The notes under the pieces were generated by a model, which was given only the letters and a program-made list of their open reading frames with translations, was not told the DNA's origin and searched no databases. This document shows, in pieces, positions 50,831-59,200 of a stretch of 64,000 bases of DNA. Source of the stretch: Solirubrobacter soli DSM 22325 (GTDB taxonomy: Bacteria > Actinomycetota > Thermoleophilia > Solirubrobacterales > Solirubrobacteraceae); NCBI RefSeq assembly GCF_000423665.1, contig NZ_KE384071.1:1-64000 (forward strand). Direction: 5' to 3'. Numbering within the stretch: position 1 is the stretch's first letter; each line of letters opens with the position of its first letter. Made by a program: the position numbers and the translations under genes.

Positions 50831-51531
50831 TGCCAGAGCAGTACAAGGGATCAAACGGCGAAGGCGGCAACGGCTCGAACGGGCAGCACGACAGCTCCCA
50901 GAACGGCCACGCCACCAACGGCACGGGCGAGTTCCGGGGGCCGGGCTTCGGCACGCTGATGATCCAGATGGCCTCCGGGCCGAAGGAGACGCCGCCGGTC
51001 GCGTCCACGCGCGCGTATCTGCGCAACGGCCTGCCGGCTCTGTACCAGGATGGCGATTTCGGCATGCGCTTCGTCGGCGCCCTCGAAGAGCTCCTGGATC
51101 CGATCGTCGCGGTCCTCGACGGTCTCCCGTTCCATTTCGATCCGAACTTCGCCCCGCCGGACATCCTCGAGCTGCTGGCGGCATGGTTGGGTGTGGATCT
51201 CGACGAGACGCAGAACATCAAGCACCAACGCGAGATGGTCCTGCGCTCGGCTGAGCTGGCCCGCAAGCGCGGCACGGTCGGCGGGATGGAGCTCGCGTTG
51301 AAGCTGCATTTCCCGGACGTCCCGATGCGAGTCGAAGACAACGGAGGAGTGATCTGGCACGGTCGGCCGGGTCGGGCGGAGAAGCCATCGTCGAGCTTCA
51401 TCGTCTATTGCGACATCCCGGTCGACGAGACCGTGCAGGCCGCGATCGCGCGGTGCATCGAGCAACACAAGCCGGTGCACAGCACGTACCGCCTGCGCGT
51501 GAAGGCAGCGAAGAAGAAGGTTGAGTCATGA
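50830..51531 (+). CDS. Tail protein I-like baseplate wedge (Pvc12-like)
   Basis: A 233-aa protein. The first 55 residues are Gly/Asn/Ser-rich and disordered (KGSNGEGGNGSNGQHDSSQN). The conserved part is RAYLRNGLPALYQDGDFGMR, FVGALEELLDPIVAVLDGLP, FAPPDILELLAAWLGVDLDE and LARKRGTVGGMELALKLHFP, matching P2 gpI/Pvc12-type tail proteins. GTG 50830 overlaps the J stop by 1 bp, and its own stop overlaps the next gene by 4 bp. It is much shorter than Pvc12 of Photorhabdus, giving a minimal baseplate. Confidence 0.85.
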   Translation: MPEQYKGSNGEGGNGSNGQHDSSQNGHATNGTGEFRGPGFGTLMIQMASGPKETPPVASTRAYLRNGLPALYQDGDFGMRFVGALEELLDPIVAVLDGLPFHFDPNFAPPDILELLAAWLGVDLDETQNIKHQREMVLRSAELARKRGTVGGMELALKLHFPDVPMRVEDNGGVIWHGRPGRAEKPSSSFIVYCDIPVDETVQAAIARCIEQHKPVHSTYRLRVKAAKKKVES

Positions 51532-54500
51532 GGACGTGTCAGAGCTGCGGCAAGGAGAACCCGCCAGATCGGGATTTCTGCAGCTGCGGCGAGTACCTGC
51601 GCTGGGAGCCGACCGGCTTCGTGCAGGCGATCACCCCGGAGATGGCCGCCGAGGCGCAGGCACAGGCCGCGCCGCCCAAGGCGCCCGAACCCGCAGCCCC
51701 GACACCGCCTCCAGTCGCGCACGTCACGCCCGCCGCGCCGCCCGCCCCGACCGAGGGCGGCAACGGCAACGGCCATCACGCCGCGCCGCCGGTCCCCCCC
51801 ACGCCCACGCCCGCGGAGCGCCCCGCCCCGCCGCCGCCCACGGCCGCCTCGCTGCCCGCGATCGTCCCGCCCGTGCAGCCGCCGGCGCCGACGCAGCCGC
51901 CGTCGAACAAGACGCTCGTCCGCAACCCCGCGGTCCAGCCCCCGCAGCAGGTCCCCGTCGGGGAGGCCAACGAGTCGGCCTCGATCGTGCTGCGCCTGCC
52001 CGAGGGCGAGCCGGCCAAGGGCGAGCTCCTGCACCAGGCCGTCGAGCCGGGCCAGCGCGAGCGCGTGCTGGCGCTGATCCGCAACCAGAGCGGGATCGTC
52101 GACAACTACGACATCCGCGTCGAGGGGATGCCGCAGGACTGGTGGTCGGTCTACCCGGGCACCGTCTACCTGGTCCCGTTCGGGTCCGGCGGCACCTACG
52201 AGCAGGAGGTCGAGATCCACCTGCACCCGCCGCGCGGCCCTGAGGCCGAGGCGCGGGTGTGGGATCTCAAGATCGTCGCGGACTCCAAGGCGATGCGCAC
52301 GGTCGCGGCGGTCGCGCCGCTGGCGCTGCACATCCAGCCGTACATCGAGACCATGACGACGCTGCGCCCGCAGCGCAAGAAGGGCCGCCGCCGCGCGACC
52401 TTCGACGTCACCGTCTCCAACAAGGCCAACGCGCCCGTGCTGATCGCGCTCGAAGGCGAGGATCCGGACGGCGAGCTGCAGTTCGGCTTCAACCGCCCGC
52501 CGTCGGAGATCCCGGCCGGCGCGGCGATCGTCTCGCAGATGCAGGTCCGCCCGCCGAAGCAGATCTGGATCGGCCGCGCCCGCGAGCACCGCCTCGAGGT
52601 CAAGACGATCACGGGCGACGAGGCCGCCGAGCGCGCCGCGGACCAGGTCGTCGGCGCCGACGTCCTGCTCCAGGCCGGGCCGCAGCCGAAGAAGAAGTGG
52701 TACAAGCGCTCCGCGCCGCGCGTGCCGGGCATGTACCCGCCGCGGGTGTACAAGCCGCAGCTGTACCCGCCGGACGTCAACATGGGCCCGGGCGGGCTGC
52801 AGGTGCGGATGCCGCAGCTCAAGGCCCCACAGGTCCAGGGACCGCAGATGGGCTCCGTGAACGCCCAGCAGTTCATGAAGCCCGGCCAGCTCAAGCTTCC
52901 GGGCCGCGGCGGCGGCGCCCCGACGGGCCCGCTGATGCCCACGCAGGGCGTCTTCAAGCAGAAGCCGTGGCTGCCGTGGTGGCTGATCCCGCTGCTGCTG
53001 TTGCTCCTGCTCCTGCTGTTCTTCCTGCTGCGCACGCTTCCGCAGAACGTGGTCGTGCCCAACGTCGTCAACCAGAAGTCGACGTTCGACGCCGAGAAGA
53101 AGCTGACCGAGGCCGACCTCAAGCTCGACCCGAACAAGAAGGAACAGCCCACCGACAAGGCCAAGGCGGGCACGATCCTGCAGCAGACGCCGAAGGCGGG
53201 CGAGAAGGTCGAGAAGGGCACGCCGGTCGCGGTGCTCGTCGCCGTCGGCACCGGCAAGCACAGCGTCCCGGACATCACCAAGAAGACCGCGAGCGACGCG
53301 GACGCGCTCCTGCGCACCAAAGACCTGACGCTCGGTCAGGCCTCGCCGCAGCCGGTCGACCCGAAGGGCCTGATCGTCAGCCAGATCCCGGCCGCGGGCG
53401 AGATCGTCAAGGCCGGTACGCCGGTGAACATCTTCTACGCCGACCCGGCCGACGCCGCCAACAAGAAGAAGCAGAAGGACAAGGGCAAGAACGGCGCCGG
53501 TGGCGCCGGCGGTGCCGGCGGCGGCGGTGGTGGCGGCGGCGACAAGGCCGCCGCGGACATCATCATCCCCGCGATCGGCAAGGACGACCTCGACACCTAC
53601 GCCAAGAAGGTCGCCGACCTGGGCATCGTCCCGAAGGTGCGCAAGGAGTTCAACGACGCGCCGAAGGGCACGCTGTTCGCGACCGACCCGCCCGGCGGCA
53701 CGAAGGTCGCGCCCAAGTCGACGGTCACGCTGCTCGTCTCCGTGGGCCAGCCGCAGGTCGTCTACACCAACGGCAAGGACATCCTGCGCCTCAACGGGGC
53801 CAACGGGCAGAAGCTCGACCCGGTCGCGACGAGCCCGGACGACGAGACGAACCCGACGTGGACCGCCGACGGCGAGCACGTCGCCTACATCTCCGGCGGC
53901 CGCGTGATGCTCAAGGACCTGACGAAGAAGAACTCGGCCGCGGTCCCACTGACGCCGGACGGCCGCGAGTTCGCCGACCTCGCGTGGGCGCCGACCGGCG
54001 ACCGCAACATGCTCGCGATGGACGAGATCAAGCGCGACGACCAGGACAACGTCACCGACACGAACCTCTGCCTGGCGCTGATCACGAAGGAGACCGAGAT
54101 CAACTGCATCGACGAGCCGGGCTTCTCGGTGATCCGCCACCTGCACTGGGGGACGGACGGTCGGTCGATCCTCGGCGTCGGCGTCAAGAACAACACCGGG
54201 CTGGACACCTTCTTCGGCATCGTCCGCTGGAAGGTCAAGGCAGACAAGCCGGCGTTCTCGGTCGATCCCGCCGACTGGACCAAGGGCAAGTTCCTGACCG
54301 ACACCGACACCTCGGGCAAGGGCGTGCTCGACGCGGAGGTCTCGCCGGACGGCAAGCGGCTCGCGCTCGTGTCGAACCTGGGCTCGTCGTTCTACCGGTT
54401 GTGGCTGGCCGACGACAAGGAGGACTTCGCGCTCTCCAGCGCCAAGCCGACCGCGGTGCGCGCGTGCAAGGTCACCTGGCGCGGCGACTCGAAGGAGCTG

Positions 54501-54641
54501 CTGGTCGTGACGGCCGACGCGGAGTGCCGAGAGGACGTCGCGAGCGTCGAACGCATCCCCGCCAACGATGTCCGCGACAAGAAGGAGCTGACCCCGACGG
54601 GCGATGACCCGTCGTATCAGCCTTTGACGATCGGAGGCTAA
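51528..54641 (+). CDS. Zinc-ribbon/TM/PASTA/beta-propeller protein of the CIS operon
   Basis: A 1037-aa membrane protein translated by 4-bp overlap with the baseplate gene. A zinc ribbon (C4, C7, C18, C20) starts it, followed by a Pro-rich linker and an Ig-like cytoplasmic region at about 145-390 (VEPGQRERVLALIRNQSGIV, FDVTVSNKANAPVLIALEGE). One leucine-rich membrane helix lies at about 480-505. Outside, three PASTA-like units follow (about 506-575, 577-645 and 678-745; PKAGEKVEKGTPVAVLV), then a Gly/Lys linker within that set, and a TolB/WD-like propeller (about 748-1037). PASTA domains commonly sense cell-wall muropeptides. I infer a membrane anchor or wall sensor for the injector. No kinase domain is present. 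Confidence 0.85.
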   Translation: MRTCQSCGKENPPDRDFCSCGEYLRWEPTGFVQAITPEMAAEAQAQAAPPKAPEPAAPTPPPVAHVTPAAPPAPTEGGNGNGHHAAPPVPPTPTPAERPAPPPPTAASLPAIVPPVQPPAPTQPPSNKTLVRNPAVQPPQQVPVGEANESASIVLRLPEGEPAKGELLHQAVEPGQRERVLALIRNQSGIVDNYDIRVEGMPQDWWSVYPGTVYLVPFGSGGTYEQEVEIHLHPPRGPEAEARVWDLKIVADSKAMRTVAAVAPLALHIQPYIETMTTLRPQRKKGRRRATFDVTVSNKANAPVLIALEGEDPDGELQFGFNRPPSEIPAGAAIVSQMQVRPPKQIWIGRAREHRLEVKTITGDEAAERAADQVVGADVLLQAGPQPKKKWYKRSAPRVPGMYPPRVYKPQLYPPDVNMGPGGLQVRMPQLKAPQVQGPQMGSVNAQQFMKPGQLKLPGRGGGAPTGPLMPTQGVFKQKPWLPWWLIPLLLLLLLLLFFLLRTLPQNVVVPNVVNQKSTFDAEKKLTEADLKLDPNKKEQPTDKAKAGTILQQTPKAGEKVEKGTPVAVLVAVGTGKHSVPDITKKTASDADALLRTKDLTLGQASPQPVDPKGLIVSQIPAAGEIVKAGTPVNIFYADPADAANKKKQKDKGKNGAGGAGGAGGGGGGGGDKAAADIIIPAIGKDDLDTYAKKVADLGIVPKVRKEFNDAPKGTLFATDPPGGTKVAPKSTVTLLVSVGQPQVVYTNGKDILRLNGANGQKLDPVATSPDDETNPTWTADGEHVAYISGGRVMLKDLTKKNSAAVPLTPDGREFADLAWAPTGDRNMLAMDEIKRDDQDNVTDTNLCLALITKETEINCIDEPGFSVIRHLHWGTDGRSILGVGVKNNTGLDTFFGIVRWKVKADKPAFSVDPADWTKGKFLTDTDTSGKGVLDAEVSPDGKRLALVSNLGSSFYRLWLADDKEDFALSSAKPTAVRACKVTWRGDSKELLVVTADAECREDVASVERIPANDVRDKKELTPTGDDPSYQPLTIGG

Positions 54642-54646
54642 GAGGC

Positions 54647-56278
54647 GTGCTGTGCCCCAGCTGCCGGCGCCAGCTCGAGCGTGGAGCGAGCTACTGCGGC
54701 AGCTGTGGCACGCCTTTGAACGGCGCCGTGGCGCCGTTGGAGCTGGTGCTGGCGGACGCGACGCGGGTGCCGGTGGTGTCCGAGATGACGATCGGGAGGG
54801 CGCCGGGCGCGTCGCTGGTGATCGCCGATCCGTCGGTCTCGCGCGTGCACGCGCGGATCTCGGCTGACGCGCAGATCGAGGACGCGGGCTCCAGCCACGG
54901 GACGTACCTGGACGGCGTGCGGGTGACCGATCCGCTGCCGCTGCGCGACGGCGCGAAGATCCGGCTCGGCGACGCCGAGCTGCGGGTGGAGCGCCGCCGC
55001 GACGTCGCCGAGGCGGGCCGCACGATCGTCGTCTCCCAGGACGCCGCGCCGCATGTGCTGATGCCGGCGCCGCCGGCCTCGGGCACGCAGTTCGGGATGC
55101 GCCCCGCGCTGCGGGCCGGGTATGCGCTCAAGCGCCTGGACGCGTCGGAGGGGCGCAAGCGCTGGGTGCTGCGCGACCTCGAGTCGGGCACGTTCCTGCG
55201 GCTGTCGGACAACGACGCGAAGCTGTTCCAGCTGCTCGACGGCTCGCATTCGCTCGTCGACCTGGTGCAGCTCTCCGAGCAGACCTTCGGCGCGACCGGG
55301 CCCGCCCGGCTGGCGCGGCTGCTCACCGACCTCGGTGAGCGCGGCTTCCTCGAGGGCGTCGCGGGCGGCAAGCCGCTGATCGAGGCGCCGACGAGCCGCT
55401 GGCGCAAGCTGGTCAAGCCGCGCGAGAAGGTCTTCACCGGGGTCGGCCCGAAGATCGAGTCGATCTACCGCGGCGGCGGGTGGGTGCTCTTCACGCGCCC
55501 TGCGCTCTGGTTCATCGCGGGGCTGATCGTCACCGGGATCGTGACGTTCGTGGCGCTGATCCTCGGCCGCTACGGGACGCCGTTCGTGGTCGCGAAGAAG
55601 TTCGGCTGGGGCGGGCTCGTGTTCCTGCTCGGCCGCTTCGCGGTCGTGTCGGTGCACGAGCTCGCGCACGGCCTGACGATGGCGTCGTTCGGGCGCCGGA
55701 TCCACCGCGCGGGCCTGAAGGTGATCGCGATCTTCCCGTACGCGTTCGTGGACACGTCGGAGGCGTGGTTCGAGCCGCGCCGGCGGCGGATCGCGGTCTC
55801 GGCGGCCGGCCCGGTGTCGGACTTCTCCGTCGGCGCGGTGTTCGCGATCTGCGCGCTGCTGCTGCCCGCGGGCATCGTGCGCGACATCTTCTTCAACCTC
55901 GCGTTCGCGGCCTACGTGGGCGGGTTCTTCAACCTCAACCCGTTCATCGAGCGCGACGGCTACCACATGCTCGTGGACTGGCTCAACGAGCCCGGCCTGC
56001 GGCGGCGCGCGAAGGAGCAGTTCGAGCGGCGCCTCGGCGGCAAGGGCGAGTCGACCGACTCGCCGGTGCTGCTGCGCTACTCCCTGTGGGGTGTCGGGTG
56101 GTCGATCCTGGCGGCGTGCTTCGCGATCGGCATGTCGCTGCGCTACGAGAAGGTGTTCCTGGCGATCACCGACAACAAGGCGGTCGTCTACGGCGTGATG
56201 GGGACGCTGTGGGTGGCGTTCTTCCTGCCGGTGTTCTTCGTGCTCGGCAAGCCGATCTGGAAACGGATCCGTGAGTGA
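54647..56278 (+). CDS. Zinc-ribbon/FHA/PqqD-like/site-2 protease fusion
   Basis: A 543-aa membrane protein. A zinc ribbon (C3, C6, C17, C20) is followed by an FHA phosphothreonine-binding domain at about 45-112 (TIGRAPGASLVIADPSVSRV then HARI and SSHGTYLDGV). Next comes a PqqD-like winged domain at about 165-235 (VLRDLESGTFLRLSDNDAKL, FQLLDGSHSLVDLVQLSEQT). Then an M50 intramembrane metalloprotease with about six helices, H337-E-L-A-H341, and the second zinc motif in NLNPFIERDGYHML. PqqD-M50 combinations are known from peptide-maturation loci. GTG 54647 has AGAGG upstream. It overlaps the next gene, whose product has a leader-like N-terminus, by 1 bp, which suggests that product as its substrate. 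Confidence 0.85.
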   Translation: MLCPSCRRQLERGASYCGSCGTPLNGAVAPLELVLADATRVPVVSEMTIGRAPGASLVIADPSVSRVHARISADAQIEDAGSSHGTYLDGVRVTDPLPLRDGAKIRLGDAELRVERRRDVAEAGRTIVVSQDAAPHVLMPAPPASGTQFGMRPALRAGYALKRLDASEGRKRWVLRDLESGTFLRLSDNDAKLFQLLDGSHSLVDLVQLSEQTFGATGPARLARLLTDLGERGFLEGVAGGKPLIEAPTSRWRKLVKPREKVFTGVGPKIESIYRGGGWVLFTRPALWFIAGLIVTGIVTFVALILGRYGTPFVVAKKFGWGGLVFLLGRFAVVSVHELAHGLTMASFGRRIHRAGLKVIAIFPYAFVDTSEAWFEPRRRRIAVSAAGPVSDFSVGAVFAICALLLPAGIVRDIFFNLAFAAYVGGFFNLNPFIERDGYHMLVDWLNEPGLRRRAKEQFERRLGGKGESTDSPVLLRYSLWGVGWSILAACFAIGMSLRYEKVFLAITDNKAVVYGVMGTLWVAFFLPVFFVLGKPIWKRIRE

Positions 56279-59200
56279 TGGCGGCGACCGAGTCTGATCT
56301 CGCGGCCAAGCTGCTCGAGCGGCTGCTGTCCGACCAGGCATTCCGCGCCCAGTTCCGGCGCGACCCCGCGGGCGCCTGCCGCGAGGCGGGGCTGGACTCG
56401 CTCGCCCAGGAGATGTCCGTGGGCGGCGGCAAGGCGATGATGACGCTCGACATCCGCGAGTCGAAGTCCTCGCTGGCGGGCGTGATGATGGCCGCCGCCA
56501 TGGAGGGCGTCGGGATCTACCAGTTCACCGAGAACATCCTCCCGCACTTGGAGGAGATCCCCGGGCAGGTCGCGGACGTGCTCTCGCGGGTGGACATGCC
56601 CGCGATCCCGGACTTCCTCAAGAAGCCGGTCTCCGGCGGGGGCGCGATCGCGACGGCGGCCGAGCCGTCGGGCGGCGGCGACGCGCTCGGCGGTGCGGCC
56701 GACGCGGGTGTGCCCGCGGGCGGCGGGGGTGCGGCGGCGGCCGCGGCGGCGCCCCCGGTCGTGCCCGAGGCGCCCGCGGACGGCGGGGCGGCCAAGGAGG
56801 CGGCCGCGAAGGCGCTCGAGCAGGCGGGCGGAAACAAGGGCGCGGCGGCCGGCGCCGATGCGGCCGCGGACGGGAAGGGCGCGGCGGCGGGCGACAAGGG
56901 CGCGGACGCGGCGGCGGGCGGCAAGGATGCGGGCGCGGACAACAGCGCCGCCGAGGACGCGGCCAAGCAGATCGCCAAGGAGAACTCGCCCGAGACGGCT
57001 CAGCAGGCCAAGGAGGACGCCGCGGCGAACGCGCTCGACGAGCAGACGACCGGCGCCCCGGGCTCCTCCGATCTGCCGACGACGGACACGACGCTGCCCA
57101 CCGACGCGCCGCCGGCGGACACGACCCTGCCGACCGACGCGCCGCCGGCGGGCGCGGCGACGCCGCCGGTCGACCCGGCCGCGAGCGCGCCACCCGCCAC
57201 ACCCGCTCCCCCCGAGACCCCCGCCCCGCCGGCCGACCCGGCCGCGGAGATCCCGTCCGGCAAGCCGGTCGAGGCCGACGCGCCGGTCCCGCCGCCCGAG
57301 GCCGGCGGCGAGGTGCCGCCACCCGAGGCGGCCGGCGGCGACGCCGTCGTCCCGCCGCCCGAGGCCGGTGGCAACGGCGCCGTGGCGGAGGCCGCGGCCG
57401 GCAAGGGGAAGGCCAAGTCCGGCGTCGCCCGGCTCGCCGACGCGCTGACCGGTCGGCGCGCCCGGCCCGCCCCGACCGCCGTGCAGCCCGCCGTCGCGGC
57501 ATCGACCGGTGACGCGGCGAGCGTCCCGAAGGGCAGCTCGCTCCCGGTGCCCGCCGACACGACGCTTCCGACCGACGCGCCGGCCGCCGGCGTGGCACCC
57601 GCCGATACCACGCTCCCGACCGACGCGCCCGCCGCCGGCGCGGCACCCGCCGACACCACGCTGCCCACCGACGCGCCCGCGCCGGACGACACGACGTTGC
57701 CGACGTCCGCACCGGACCTCGCCGAGTCGGTCGTCTACAGCGCCGGCAAGCCGGAAGCCCTCGCGCTGCTCAAGAACAAGAACATCGTCCTCGACGCGGC
57801 CGGCAAGAAGGAGCTCAGGGCGTCCCACGTCGATCCCCGCGTCGTCGCCGTGCTGACGAAGCTCAGCGCCGACCACAAGATCACCGTCAACCGCTTCGCC
57901 GACGGCGTCGACATCTCGGCGATCGACGGCGAGCCCGTCAGCCCGGACAGCCCGATCGCCCGCGAGGTCGCCTCCGAGCTCTCGCAGCTCAACAAGGACT
58001 ACCGGCCGGACGAGATCGGGTCCCCGTTCCAGATCCGCGGCCACGGCTACTTCACCGACGCCGAACACCAGACCTCGATCCACGTCGGCTTCCAGGACGA
58101 CCTGCCCGAGGACTGGAAGCCGCCGTCCGACGTCGCCGTCAAGGAGACGGTGGCGCCGCCCGAAGCCGCCCCGCAGACGCCCGCCGTCGCGCCCGCGCCC
58201 GACGCGGCGCCCGTCGCCGCGCCGCCGGTGACGCCCGCGCCGGTCGCCCCGACGCCGGCGCCCGTCGCCGAGGCCGCCGCGGCCGACCCGCCGCCCAAGC
58301 GCAACCGCGAGTCCCAGCTCTTCCTGAAGGCCGTCTCGGCCACGGCAGCGGCGAAGGAGTCCAGCGAGGCGCGCAAGAACCCATCCCAGATCTTCCAGCA
58401 GGTCGTCGAGGCGCCGAAGCCCAAGACGCCCGTCGCCGTGGCCGCCGCGGTCGACCCGGCGGCGCTCGCGCAGGCCGTCGCCGCCCCCGGCGCCTACCCG
58501 GGCGACAGCGCGTCGCAGGAGCAGGTCGCGGCTTGGATGGCGTCCGAGGCGCAGCGCCGCGGCCTCCCGCCCGAGCTGCCGCTGATGGCCTCGCTCGTCG
58601 AGTCGGGGATGAAGAACCTGCACTACGGCGACGCCGACTCGGTGGGGTTCTTCCAGATGCGCGTCGGGATCTGGGACTCCGGGCCCTACAAGGGCTTCAG
58701 CGACCATCCGGAGCTGCAGCTCAAGTGGTTCCTGGACAACGCGGAGACGGTCAAGAAGGCGCGGATCGCCGCGGGCAAGCCGATCGACGACCCGAACCAG
58801 TTCGGCGACTGGATCGCCGACGTCGAACGCCCCGCCGAGCAGTACCGCGGCCGCTACCAGCTCAAGCTCTCCGAGGCGCAGGAGCTGATCAAGAACCGGC
58901 CCGCCGTCGCCGCGCCGGCGGCCGCCCCGGCCGCGGTCGAGGCCGCCGCCGCGGTCGCTCCCGCCGGCGGTGGCGGCAGCTCGCTCGGCGCCGCGGCACT
59001 GCAGATCGCCCACTCCCAGAAGGGCGTGCGCGAGATCGGCGGCGCGAACATGGGCCCGCAGGTCAACCAGTACCTCGCCGCGGCCAAGGTCGCTCCCGGG
59101 AACCCGTGGTGCGCGTCGTTCGTCACGTGGTCGCTGGAGAAGGCCGGCCACAAGATGCCGGGCCAGGGCTGGGCGGCCGTGCAGACGTGGGTGCGCAACG

